This document shows positions 1 through 6,331 of a stretch of DNA of 8,487 bases, one piece after another (position 1 is the first letter of the stretch; every line of letters begins with the position of its first letter). Where the stretch lies: assembly GCA_943328365.2 (NCBI GenBank), contig CALPZT020000047.1, positions 1 to 8,487 of the forward strand. The letters are read 5' to 3'. The notes beneath the pieces were generated by a model, which saw only the letters and a list, made by a program, of their open reading frames with translations, did no database searches and had not been told where the DNA came from. Both the position numbers and the translations under genes were made by a program. This stretch comes from Bifidobacterium breve. GTDB taxonomy: Bacteria > Actinomycetota > Actinomycetes > S36-B12.

Positions 1-536
1 CCCAGCTCGACCACGAGTCGACCGATGCACGGCTGTTCAAGCTTCGTGACGCCATCAGGGCCGACCGCCAGTACGGCAAGGCCATCGGCTTGCGGTACCA
101 CGATGGCAAGCCCGGCATCGTCGAGGGGCTGCTTTCCCGTGGCGATCGTCGCGTCGGCAAGGTCATCGTCCAGGCGTGGCGCGACGGTGCGCGGTTCGAC
201 GGCTGGAGCGAGCACTTCTCCTACGAGCGCTGGATGCTCGCGGCAGGCAAGGCCCTCGACGGCGAGGCCGTCGATGTCGACTGGTTCACCATTCGCGAGC
301 GCGAGCGTGCCGAGGTGCTGCCGTGGGATCACCTCGATTCGGGCCTCGATGCCGAGTGGTTGTGGGAGGACTGGCAGGCATCGCTCGAGGAGATCGCGGT
401 CGAGGACTGCCGCTGGACCCCGTGCTTCGATTGCGGCGTCTGCGATCAGATGGAGACCGAGATTCAGGTCGGCCCGACTGGTGTCACGAACTTGCCCATG
501 CCCGCGATGCCGGCCCGCCCGCCGGTGCTGGCCTAG
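1..536 (+). CDS. C-terminal part of B12-binding-type radical SAM protein (TIGR03960-like)
   Basis: This is the 3' end of a gene that begins before the window; the first full codon is at base 3 and the stop is TAG at 534-536, leaving 177 visible residues. The catalytic radical SAM CX3CX2C loop and any cobalamin-binding domain would lie upstream and cannot be seen. The visible part has the region typical of the family's C terminus: EGLLSRGDRRVGKVI, then a stretch rich in Trp, Asp and Glu (WSEHFSYERW, LPWDHLDSGL), then EDCRWTPCFDCGVCD. The last motif supplies four cysteines, encoded at 408, 423, 432 and 441, spaced CX4CX2CX2C. The family is recognised from these motifs; its substrate is not established. 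The DUF2344 gene starts 5 bp after the stop, and the two are often paired or fused, so they probably work together. The identity is fairly sure and the function is unknown. Confidence 0.85.
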   Translation, partial: QLDHESTDARLFKLRDAIRADRQYGKAIGLRYHDGKPGIVEGLLSRGDRRVGKVIVQAWRDGARFDGWSEHFSYERWMLAAGKALDGEAVDVDWFTIRERERAEVLPWDHLDSGLDAEWLWEDWQASLEEIAVEDCRWTPCFDCGVCDQMETEIQVGPTGVTNLPMPAMPARPPVLA

Positions 537-541
537 CCGGC

Positions 542-1300
542 GTGGCGCGCCGGCCACCGGAGCGCGATGTCGCGCCGACCGTTCAGCGGCTGCGGCTCCA
601 CTACGCAAAGCGCGGCCGGCTGAGGTTCTCCAGTCATCGTGACTTCCAGCGGGCGCTCGAGCGGGCCCTTCGTCGCGCCGAGGTGCCGATGGCCTACAGC
701 GCTGGATTCTCGCCCCATCCGAAGATCTCGTACGCGAACTCTGCCCCGACCGGGGTGGCGAGCGAGGCCGAATATGTCGAGATCGGCGTTGCAGCGGCAT
801 GCGACCCGGGCCGGGTTCGGCTCGCACTCGATGAGGCACTGCCCACCGGCCTGGACATCGTCGAGGTCGTCGAGGCCCGCACTCCGGATTTCGTGCAGCG
901 TCTCGAGGCGAGCAGGTGGCGATTCGAGCTGCTCGGCATGAAGGGCGACGACGTCAGGGCCGGTGTCGAGGCGTTGCTCGCGGCGCCCGAGGTGGAGGTC
1001 GAACGGCTGACGAAGCAGGGCATCCGCCGATTCGATGCCCGCGGGGCGGTCGTGACGATGCAGGTGGAGCCGCCGTCAGACGCGTCGTTGACGGTCGGAG
1101 GCGCGGACTATGCCATACTCACGGGAGTCGTTCGGCACGTCACACCGTCCGTTCGACCCGACGACGTTCTTGCCGCTCTGCGGCGAGTGGCCGACCTTGT
1201 GCCGCCAGTGCCCCCTCGGGTGACCCGGCTGGCACAGGGGCCGCTCGACCCAGTGACTGCGACCGTGGGCGATCCCTTCGCCCCCGACCGCTCCGCCTAA
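542..1300 (+). CDS. DUF2344 / TIGR03936 radical SAM-linked protein
   Basis: This encodes 252 residues of the family annotated as radical SAM-associated DUF2344. The hallmarks are YAKRGRLRFSSHRD at about residues 21-34 and SAGFSPHPKISYANSAPTG at about 53-71, followed by EAEYVEIGV, close to the family pattern GFxPHPxISxxxxxPxGxxSExEYV. The GTG at 542 is chosen because the reading frame stays open far upstream inside the radical SAM gene, so an upstream start would overlap a clearly real gene. No other ATG or GTG lies in this frame between 542 and the conserved motif. There is no strong Shine-Dalgarno; the start is 5 bp after the upstream stop, so translational coupling is likely. The family's biochemical activity is unknown. 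It is probably a partner or substrate-binding module of the upstream radical SAM enzyme, by inference from the pairing. The C-terminal third is less conserved to my eye. Confidence 0.87.
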   Translation: MARRPPERDVAPTVQRLRLHYAKRGRLRFSSHRDFQRALERALRRAEVPMAYSAGFSPHPKISYANSAPTGVASEAEYVEIGVAAACDPGRVRLALDEALPTGLDIVEVVEARTPDFVQRLEASRWRFELLGMKGDDVRAGVEALLAAPEVEVERLTKQGIRRFDARGAVVTMQVEPPSDASLTVGGADYAILTGVVRHVTPSVRPDDVLAALRRVADLVPPVPPRVTRLAQGPLDPVTATVGDPFAPDRSA

Positions 1301-1345
1301 CGGTGCGAGGCCAGAACACCAAGGCTTTGTGTGGGTGGCCGCCGG

Positions 1346-1395
1346 TCATTCGCACCCGTAGGGCTCAGCAACACCCCGGTCGTCCGGTGGAATGA
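1346..1395 (+). other. Possible stem-loop in the 5' leader of the RNase E/G gene
   Basis: TCATTC (1346-1351) and CACC (1353-1356), with one bulged G at 1352, can pair with GGTG (1386-1389) and GAATGA (1390-1395). This gives ten pairs around a 29-nt apical region. The stem ends eight bases before the Shine-Dalgarno of the RNase gene. The rest of the 1301-1417 spacer shows no gene and no convincing promoter or terminator. In E. coli the rne 5' leader is known to mediate feedback by RNase E; a similar role here is only inference, and the stem could be chance. Confidence 0.25.
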
Positions 1396-1402
1396 GCCGA
1401 TG

Positions 1403-1410
1403 AAGGAGGT
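1403..1410 (+). promoter_or_regulatory. Strong Shine-Dalgarno that fixes the RNase E/G start
   Basis: AAGGAGGT is an almost complete complement of the 16S rRNA 3' end and is followed by seven bases and then ATG at 1418. This decides between the in-frame candidates GTG 1331, ATG 1400 and ATG 1418. The ATG at 1400 lies immediately before the site and so cannot use it. Confidence 0.85.
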
Positions 1411-1417
1411 CGGCCTG

Positions 1418-4087
1418 ATGGTCGACGAAATGAACCCCAGCCAAGATTCCAGCACGAGTGATCCCGCGGCGGCGACTACGCCCCGACCGAGGCGTCGGGC
1501 GGCAAGCCGCCCGGCTGGACCTCCAGCCGAGGTCGTCATCGAGCCGGTTGCCGAAAGCACTGCGGAGCCGGCGAAGAAGGCGGCACGCAAGGCCCCGGCC
1601 AAGAAGCAGGCCGCAGCCGCCCCCGAGATCGAGTCGGGCAGCGATGATGCCGTCGAGTCACCGGTCAAGCCCGCGAAGAAGGCAGCGAAGCGGCCATCCC
1701 GTCGCACCGTTGCCGCAGTGGTCGAATCGGATGAGTCCGAAGCCTCAGCGGCGGAGCCGGAGGCACCTGTGAGCGCCCGGCGGCAGCCAAAGGCGGTGCC
1801 GGCGGCATTCGTCGCGCCGCTGTTCCAGGCGCCCGATGTGCTCCCTTCAGGGGCGGTCGACGCAGATGACGACGCGCCGGCCCCGCGTTCGCGCCGACGA
1901 GCGCCGGCGAAGGGCCGGGCCGGCGATCAAGGCTCCGGAGACGAGCCGACCGAAGAGCAGTCAGGTGATGGGAACCCTTCCGAAGGGCCCGAAGAGAGCA
2001 CCGGCGACGAAACCGATGACGAAGGCAGGCGCCGAAGGCGCCGCAGGGGTGGTCGCGGTCGTAGCCGTCGTCGCGGCGAGGAGTCCGAGTCAGGCGATGA
2101 GGAGTCCGAGGAGGGCGCCGACGGCGCTGGCGACGATGCCGAGTCCAGCGACGAGGATGGCGATGAAGCCGCGGGCCGTCGGCGCAGGCGCCGGCGCAGG
2201 CGGGGCAACGACGATCTCGAGCCCTCGCCCGATGACCCGCCGAACACCGTGGTCAAGGTCCGCGAGCCGCGCTCGAAAAGCCGTTCGGCCAAGGGTGCCG
2301 ATGATGTCGGCTCCCTGCGCGGGTCGACCCGCCTCGAGGCGAAGAAGCAGCGGCGTCGTGAAGGCCGGGAGGCCGGACGACGCAGGGCTCCGATCCTCAC
2401 CGAGGCGGAGTTTCTCGCCCGCCGCGAGTCGGTCAACCGCGAGATGGTCGTTCGACAGTCAGGGGATCGCACCCAGATCGCCGTGCTCGAAGACGGCGTC
2501 CTCGTCGAGCACTACGTCACGCGCGGGTCGTCCGGGTCGCTCGTCGGCAATGTCTACCTCGGTCGCGTGCAGAACGTGCTGCCGAGCATGGAGGCCGCGT
2601 TCGTCGACATCGGCAGGGGCCGCAACGCCGTGCTCTACGCCGGTGAGGTCAACTGGGACGTCGCGGGCATGGAAGGCCAGCCCAAGCGCATCGAGTTCGC
2701 GCTGAAGTCGGGCGATCCTGTCCTCGTCCAGGTGACGAAGGACCCGGTCGGTCAGAAGGGCGCTCGCCTGACAAGCCAGGTGTCGCTGCCCGGGCGCTTC
2801 CTTGTCTACGTGCCCGACAGCTCGATGACCGGTATCAGCCGCAAGCTGCCTGATACCGAGCGCTCGCGCCTCAAGGGGATCCTCAAGCGAGTCATGCCCG
2901 AGAACGCCGGCGTCATTGTGCGCACCGCTTCCGAGGGCGCACCCGAGGATGCCCTCGAGCAGGACATCGCCCGGCTGCAGGCGCAGTGGGACGACATCAG
3001 CAGCAAGGTGAAATCCGCCTCTCCGCCCACCCTCCTCTACGGCGAGCCCGACCTCGCGACGAAGGTCGTGCGCGACATCTTCAATGAGGACGTCGCATCC
3101 CTTGTGGTCTCCGGCGACACCGCGTGGCAGACCGTGAGCGACTACGTCACCTCGGTGGCACCGGATTTGGCCACCCGGCTTCATCGTTACGTCGGAACCG
3201 GTGATGTCTTCGCCGAGCATCGCGTCGACGAGCAGCTCGCGAAGGCGCTCGATCGCAAGGTCTACCTGCCGTCTGGCGGCTCGCTCGTCATCGATCGCAC
3301 CGAGGCGATGACCGTGGTCGACGTGAACACCGGCAAGTTCACCGGCCAGGGCGGCAATCTCGAGCAGACTGTCACCCGGAACAACCTCGAGGCGGCCGAG
3401 GAGATCGTCCGGCAGCTGCGCCTCCGCGATATCGGCGGCATCATCGTCGTCGACTTCATCGACATGGTGCTCGAGAGCAACCGTGACCTCGTGCTTCGCC
3501 GGCTCGTCGAGTGCCTGGGCCGCGACCGCACGAAGCATCAGGTCGCCGAGGTGACCTCGCTCGGGCTCGTGCAGATGACCCGCAAGCGCATCAGCTCCGG
3601 GCTCATCGAGTCCTTCTCGACCTCCTGCGAGGTCTGCGGGGGCCGCGGCATCAAGGTCTCGCTCCACCCGGTCGACACCGAGCATGTCGAGTCTCCTCGC
3701 AACAGGCGGCCCGCAAATGCCGTCGACCCGGCCGATGTGGCTGCTCGTGCCCTGGCGGCGAGCGAGGCGGTCGTCGCTGAGGACGAGGAGATTGCCGACG
3801 TGGATCTCGTTGAGGAGGTCCTCGTCGACGACGACGTCATCGACGACGCAGACGAGGACGTTGTCGACGATGATGACGATTCTGAGGACGCGCCCGACGT
3901 CGACGACCATGAGGACGACGAGGACGACGACGAGGACGACCATGAGGACGACCATGAGGACGAGGACGACGAGGACGAGGACGAGGACGACGACGACGAG
4001 GACGACGAAGGCGAGGACGACGAACCTGACGACCTGCCCGCCTCCGATTCCGACGGGCTGTCCGGGGTCAAACCCAACGCGGTTTGA
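1418..4087 (+). CDS. rne: Ribonuclease E/G family endoribonuclease, actinobacterial type with charged N- and C-terminal extensions
   Basis: RNase E/G is a cytoplasmic endonuclease that cleaves single-stranded A/U-rich RNA in mRNA decay and in rRNA and tRNA maturation. The product is 889 residues. Residues 1-340 are low complexity: Ala/Lys/Pro-rich stretches (PAKKAARKAPAKK, 51-63), a hydrophobic island VAPLFQAPDV (132-141), and two Arg runs (204-219 and 254-262) set among Asp/Glu-rich stretches. The conserved core begins near residue 341, with the S1 RNA-binding domain around GNVYLGRVQNVLPSMEAAFVDIG (from 377). Catalytic Mg-binding aspartates are D635 (VVDVNTGKFTG) and D679 (GGIIVVDFIDM), 44 residues apart against 43 for D303 and D346 in E. 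coli. The zinc-link cysteines are C737 and C740 (CEVC). Residues 790 to about 871 form a strongly acidic tail, and the last residues (GVKPNAV) come from a hairpin repeat. The E. coli degradosome scaffold is C-terminal; placing the long charged region before the core is usual in actinobacteria. RNase G is excluded by the length. Confidence 0.95.
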   Translation: MVDEMNPSQDSSTSDPAAATTPRPRRRAASRPAGPPAEVVIEPVAESTAEPAKKAARKAPAKKQAAAAPEIESGSDDAVESPVKPAKKAAKRPSRRTVAAVVESDESEASAAEPEAPVSARRQPKAVPAAFVAPLFQAPDVLPSGAVDADDDAPAPRSRRRAPAKGRAGDQGSGDEPTEEQSGDGNPSEGPEESTGDETDDEGRRRRRRRGGRGRSRRRGEESESGDEESEEGADGAGDDAESSDEDGDEAAGRRRRRRRRRGNDDLEPSPDDPPNTVVKVREPRSKSRSAKGADDVGSLRGSTRLEAKKQRRREGREAGRRRAPILTEAEFLARRESVNREMVVRQSGDRTQIAVLEDGVLVEHYVTRGSSGSLVGNVYLGRVQNVLPSMEAAFVDIGRGRNAVLYAGEVNWDVAGMEGQPKRIEFALKSGDPVLVQVTKDPVGQKGARLTSQVSLPGRFLVYVPDSSMTGISRKLPDTERSRLKGILKRVMPENAGVIVRTASEGAPEDALEQDIARLQAQWDDISSKVKSASPPTLLYGEPDLATKVVRDIFNEDVASLVVSGDTAWQTVSDYVTSVAPDLATRLHRYVGTGDVFAEHRVDEQLAKALDRKVYLPSGGSLVIDRTEAMTVVDVNTGKFTGQGGNLEQTVTRNNLEAAEEIVRQLRLRDIGGIIVVDFIDMVLESNRDLVLRRLVECLGRDRTKHQVAEVTSLGLVQMTRKRISSGLIESFSTSCEVCGGRGIKVSLHPVDTEHVESPRNRRPANAVDPADVAARALAASEAVVAEDEEIADVDLVEEVLVDDDVIDDADEDVVDDDDDSEDAPDVDDHEDDEDDDEDDHEDDHEDEDDEDEDEDDDDEDDEGEDDEPDDLPASDSDGLSGVKPNAV
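3785..4030 (+). repeat. GAC/GAG-rich low-complexity tract encoding the acidic tail of RNase E/G
   Basis: Bases 3785-4030 are built largely of GAC and GAG codons, densest from 3896, with a recurring GACCATGAGGAC unit that places three histidines among the aspartates and glutamates. The tract encodes residues 790-871 of the RNase. It stays in frame and ends in a normal stop, so it looks functional. The repetitive codons also create long spurious reading frames on both strands. Repeats of this kind can change length by replication slippage. Confidence 0.8.
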
Positions 4088-4157
4088 CCGTGCTTCCGCG
4101 GTCAAACCCAACGCGGTTTGACCGTGCTTCCGGGGTCGGACCGCAGGCGGTTTGACC
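4066..4157 (+). repeat. Three tandem hairpin units, 34-bp period, at the RNase E/G stop codon
   Basis: Units begin at 4066, 4100 and 4134. Units 1 and 2 differ only at their last base (33 of 34 identical) and contain GGTCAAACC, loop CAACGC, GGTTTGACC, a perfect 9-bp stem. The second stem can be lengthened outward to 12 pairs (4097-4126) with one G-U pair. Unit 3 has GGTCGGACC, loop GCAGGC, GGTTTGACC, and still pairs fully in RNA through two G-U wobbles. The RNase stop codon TGA (4085-4087) lies in the 3' arm of the first hairpin. No T-run follows any unit, so these are not classical Rho-independent terminators. They may stabilise or process the 3' end, act as U-tract-free terminators, or result from duplication next to the promoter. 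Confidence 0.85.
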
Positions 4158-4181
4158 GTGCCCCACGCCTATCCGTAGGCT
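4152..4181 (+). promoter_or_regulatory. Predicted main-sigma promoter for rplU-rpmA
   Basis: TTGACC (4152-4157) and TAGGCT (4176-4181) are separated by 18 bp and match the actinobacterial housekeeping pattern TTGACN-N18-TANNNT. Transcription would start near 4188 and give a leader of about 90 nt before rplU. The -35 box is part of the 3' arm of the third hairpin. The same TTGACC occurs in units 1 and 2 (4084 and 4118), but no -10 box follows those at the right spacing. In the remaining leader I see only a weak 5-bp stem (4228-4242). Confidence 0.65.
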
Positions 4182-4276
4182 GACCCCCGGAAGCCCGAGT
4201 TGGGTGTCCTCTCATCCGCGCCCCGCAGGCCGTGTGCCGGCCCGTTCGTGAATGAGCAATCGACAGGTAGGAGTTC

Positions 4277-4594
4277 GTGGTGTACGCGATTGTGCGCGCT
4301 GGCGGCCGGCAGGAAAAGGTCGCTGTTGGCGATGTAGTGGTGCTTGACCGGGTCGCCGGAGAGCTGGGTAGCACGATCGCCCTGCCCGCCCTGCTCCTCG
4401 TCGATGGCGCGGTCGTCACGACCGACGCGAGCGTGCTCGCGAAGGTCTCCGTGACCGCTGAGATCGTCGGGCACTCGCGTGGCCCGAAGATCGACATCCT
4501 CAAGTACAAGAACAAGACCGGCTACCGCCGTCGCCAGGGCTACCGCTCTGAGCTGACGACAGTGAAGGTCAACGACATCAAGACCGGGAAGTGA
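4277..4594 (+). CDS. rplU: 50S ribosomal protein L21
   Basis: L21 binds 23S rRNA in the large ribosomal subunit. The product has 105 residues, the usual size, and begins MVYAIVRAGGRQEKVAVGD, the standard L21 N terminus. The C-terminal basic stretch GPKIDILKYKNKTGYRRRQG contacts rRNA in this family. Two in-frame GTG codons stand side by side, at 4277 and 4280. The GGAG at 4270-4273 is three bases from the first and six from the second, so the second may be favoured by spacing, but many actinobacterial L21 proteins begin MVYA, which supports 4277. The difference is one residue. rpmA follows after six bases, so the two are co-transcribed and made in step, probably from the promoter at 4152-4181. 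Confidence 0.97.
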   Translation: MVYAIVRAGGRQEKVAVGDVVVLDRVAGELGSTIALPALLLVDGAVVTTDASVLAKVSVTAEIVGHSRGPKIDILKYKNKTGYRRRQGYRSELTTVKVNDIKTGK

Positions 4595-4600
4595 TCTGAG

Positions 4601-4855
4601 ATGGCTCATAAGAAGGGTGCCTCCAGCAGCCGCAACGGCCGCGACTCGAACGCCCAGCGCCTCGGCGTCAAGCGCTTCGGCGGCCAGCTGGTGAACGCGG
4701 GCGAGATCATCGTGCGTCAGCGCGGAACCCACTTCCATCCGGGCGACAATGTCGGCCGAGGCGGCGACGACACGCTGTTCGCGCTCGCTGCGGGCCGAGT
4801 CGACTTCGGCATGAGCCGCGGGCGCCGGGTCGTGAATATCCTCGCTGGCGAGTAG
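4601..4855 (+). CDS. rpmA: 50S ribosomal protein L27
   Basis: L27 sits near the peptidyl transferase centre, where its flexible N terminus reaches toward the tRNA acceptor ends. The product has 84 residues and begins MAHKKGASSSRNGRDSNAQR, directly at the mature sequence. It therefore lacks the cleaved N-terminal extension found in Firmicutes L27. Further family motifs are RLGVKRFGGQ, QRGTHFHPGDNVGRGGDDTLFAL and the terminal RRVVNIL. The start ATG is six bases after the rplU stop with only a weak ribosome-binding site, so translation probably depends on coupling to rplU. Confidence 0.97.
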   Translation: MAHKKGASSSRNGRDSNAQRLGVKRFGGQLVNAGEIIVRQRGTHFHPGDNVGRGGDDTLFALAAGRVDFGMSRGRRVVNILAGE

Positions 4856-4877
4856 GCCAGCACCACAGAGTTTGGTG

Positions 4878-4909
4878 GACGAGGCGGGCCCGCGTGGGTC
4901 CGCCTCGTC
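4878..4909 (+). terminator. 14-bp GC-rich stem-loop between rpmA and obgE, possible terminator or attenuator
   Basis: Bases 4878-4891 pair with 4896-4909: a perfect 10-bp outer stem (GACGAGGCGG with CCGCCTCGTC), then one G-T and three C-G pairs, closing on a GCGT tetraloop. It lies 22 bases after the rpmA stop. Only a short ATTTC follows (4914-4918), so it lacks the strong T-run of a textbook intrinsic terminator. It could terminate partially, protect the 3' end of the rplU-rpmA message, or reduce read-through into obgE. I see no clear promoter for obgE in the remaining spacer. Confidence 0.5.
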
Positions 4910-4960
4910 TGGCATTTCAGCACCATTCAATGCATCACCGACAGAGAACTGGAGCACCTG

Positions 4961-6331
4961 GTGGCAACGTTTGTCGACCGCGTCACCCTGCACGTGCAGG
5001 CTGGTGACGGCGGCAACGGCTGCGCCTCCGTCCTGCGCGAGAAGTTCAAGCCGCTCGGCGGCCCCGATGGCGGCAATGGCGGTCGAGGCGGCGACGTCAC
5101 CCTCGAGGTCGATCCCAACGTCACGACCCTGCTGGAGTTCCATCACGGACCCCACCGCAAGGCCGCAAACGGCAAGGCCGGCCAGGGCGGCAACCGCAAT
5201 GGCGCCGAGGCCGACGACATCGTCCTGCGTGTGCCGCCTGGCACGATGGTGCTGTCACCGACTGGTGATGTCATCGCCGATCTCGTGGGCGCGGGCACGA
5301 GGTTCGTCATCGCCCGTGCCGGGCGGGGCGGGCTTGGCAATGCAGCACTCGCGTCCCCGCGCCGCAAGGCCCCCGGCTTCGCGCTCCTCGGCGAGCCGGG
5401 TGAGCACCGCGACATCGTGCTCGAGCTCAAGAGCGTCGCTGACGTCGCACTCGTCGGCTTCCCGAGCGCAGGCAAGTCAAGCCTCGTCGCGGCGATGAGT
5501 GCCGCGCGGCCCAAGATCGCCGACTATCCCTTCACGACCCTCGTGCCCAATCTCGGCGTCGTCACTGCCGGGGAGGCCGTGTTCACCGTGGCCGATGTGC
5601 CCGGGCTCATCCCGGGCGCCAGCGAGGGCAAGGGGCTGGGCCTTGAGTTCCTCCGCCATGTCGAGCGCTGCAGCGTCCTCGTCCATGTCCTCGACTGCGC
5701 GACGATGGAGCCGGGGCGCGACCCGATCGACGATCTCGATGTCATCGAGGCTGAGCTCGCCGCCTACGGGGGGCTGCTGGACCGCCCGCGACTCGTCGCA
5801 TTGAACAAGATCGACGTGCCCGATGCTCGTACGCTTGCCGACATGGTTCGTCCGATCCTCGAGGAGCGCGGCCTGCAGGTCTTCGAAATCTCGGCCGCGA
5901 CCCGAGAGGGGCTGCGACCACTTTCCTTCGCAATGGCGGCGCTCGTCATGGAAGCACGCAAGGCATCGATCCCCGACGAGGAGCCCCGCATCGTCATCAA
6001 GCCGCGGGCCGTCAACGACACAGGCTTCGAGGTCCTCGTCGAGCCGGACGGATACCGGATCCGCGGTGAGCGCCCGGAGCGCTGGGTGCGCCAGACCGAC
6101 TTCAGCAATGACGAGGCAGTCGGCTACCTCGCCGATCGCCTGGCCCGCCTCGGGGTCGAGGAGGCGCTCTACACCGCCGGTGCGACCCCGGGTGCAACGG
6201 TGATGATCGGCGGCGAGGAGAACGCAGTCGTCTTCGACTGGCAGCCGTCCATCATCGCTGGTGAGGGGCCCCATCAAGGACCGCGTGGAACGGATGTGCG
6301 CGTCGATGCCCGACTAGACGGCGACGACTGA
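4961..6331 (+). CDS. obgE: Obg/CgtA family GTPase
   Basis: Obg is a slow GTPase that binds the 50S subunit and takes part in late ribosome assembly and the stringent response. The product has 456 residues in three domains. Residues 1-159 form the glycine-rich Obg fold (GDGGNGCASVLREKF, GGPDGGNGGRGGDV, GRGGLGN). The G domain follows, with G1 GFPSAGKSS (166-174), switch I DYPFTTLVPNLG (188-199), G3 DVPG (212-215), G4 NKID (282-285) and G5 SAAT (311-314). The C-terminal OCT domain spans about 345-425, followed by a tail of about 30 residues. All nucleotide-binding motifs are intact. The GTG at 4961 is supported by GGAG at 4951-4954, six bases upstream, and by the family N terminus MATFVDRVTLHVQAGDGG. 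It follows rpmA by 105 bp and overlaps proB by one base. Confidence 0.97.
   Translation: MATFVDRVTLHVQAGDGGNGCASVLREKFKPLGGPDGGNGGRGGDVTLEVDPNVTTLLEFHHGPHRKAANGKAGQGGNRNGAEADDIVLRVPPGTMVLSPTGDVIADLVGAGTRFVIARAGRGGLGNAALASPRRKAPGFALLGEPGEHRDIVLELKSVADVALVGFPSAGKSSLVAAMSAARPKIADYPFTTLVPNLGVVTAGEAVFTVADVPGLIPGASEGKGLGLEFLRHVERCSVLVHVLDCATMEPGRDPIDDLDVIEAELAAYGGLLDRPRLVALNKIDVPDARTLADMVRPILEERGLQVFEISAATREGLRPLSFAMAALVMEARKASIPDEEPRIVIKPRAVNDTGFEVLVEPDGYRIRGERPERWVRQTDFSNDEAVGYLADRLARLGVEEALYTAGATPGATVMIGGEENAVVFDWQPSIIAGEGPHQGPRGTDVRVDARLDGDD

Noticed and set aside
176..541. In-frame upstream extension of the DUF2344 gene to ATG 176
   Set aside because: It would overlap the well-conserved radical SAM C terminus in another frame. 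Its translation is Arg-rich, low-information sequence typical of an out-of-frame reading of GC-rich coding DNA.
1359..1365. TAGGGCT as a -10 box for the RNase E/G gene
   Set aside because: It does not fit TANNNT, and no -35-like hexamer lies at a suitable distance.
1331..1417. Upstream starts for the RNase E/G gene at GTG 1331 or ATG 1400
   Set aside because: Neither has a ribosome-binding site. The near-perfect Shine-Dalgarno at 1403-1410 is correctly spaced only for ATG 1418.
2459..4111. 550-residue reading frame on the minus strand, antisense to RNase E/G
   Set aside because: It mirrors the GC-rich codon pattern and the GAC/GAG repeats of the real gene and has no recognisable domain. The plus-strand protein here is a clear RNase E/G.
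3684..4121. Alternative plus-strand frame ending in the second hairpin with the same KPNAV end as RNase E/G
   Set aside because: The shared ending comes only from the duplicated hairpin sequence. The rest is an out-of-frame reading of the acidic tail.
4066..4157. A short CRISPR array
   Set aside because: The 34-bp period includes the whole unit with no variable spacers, there are no cas genes, and the repeat is a hairpin overlapping a stop codon.
4169..5155. 328-residue minus-strand reading frame across rplU, rpmA and the obgE start
   Set aside because: It lies opposite three certain genes, shows no family motifs, and is explained by third-position GC bias.
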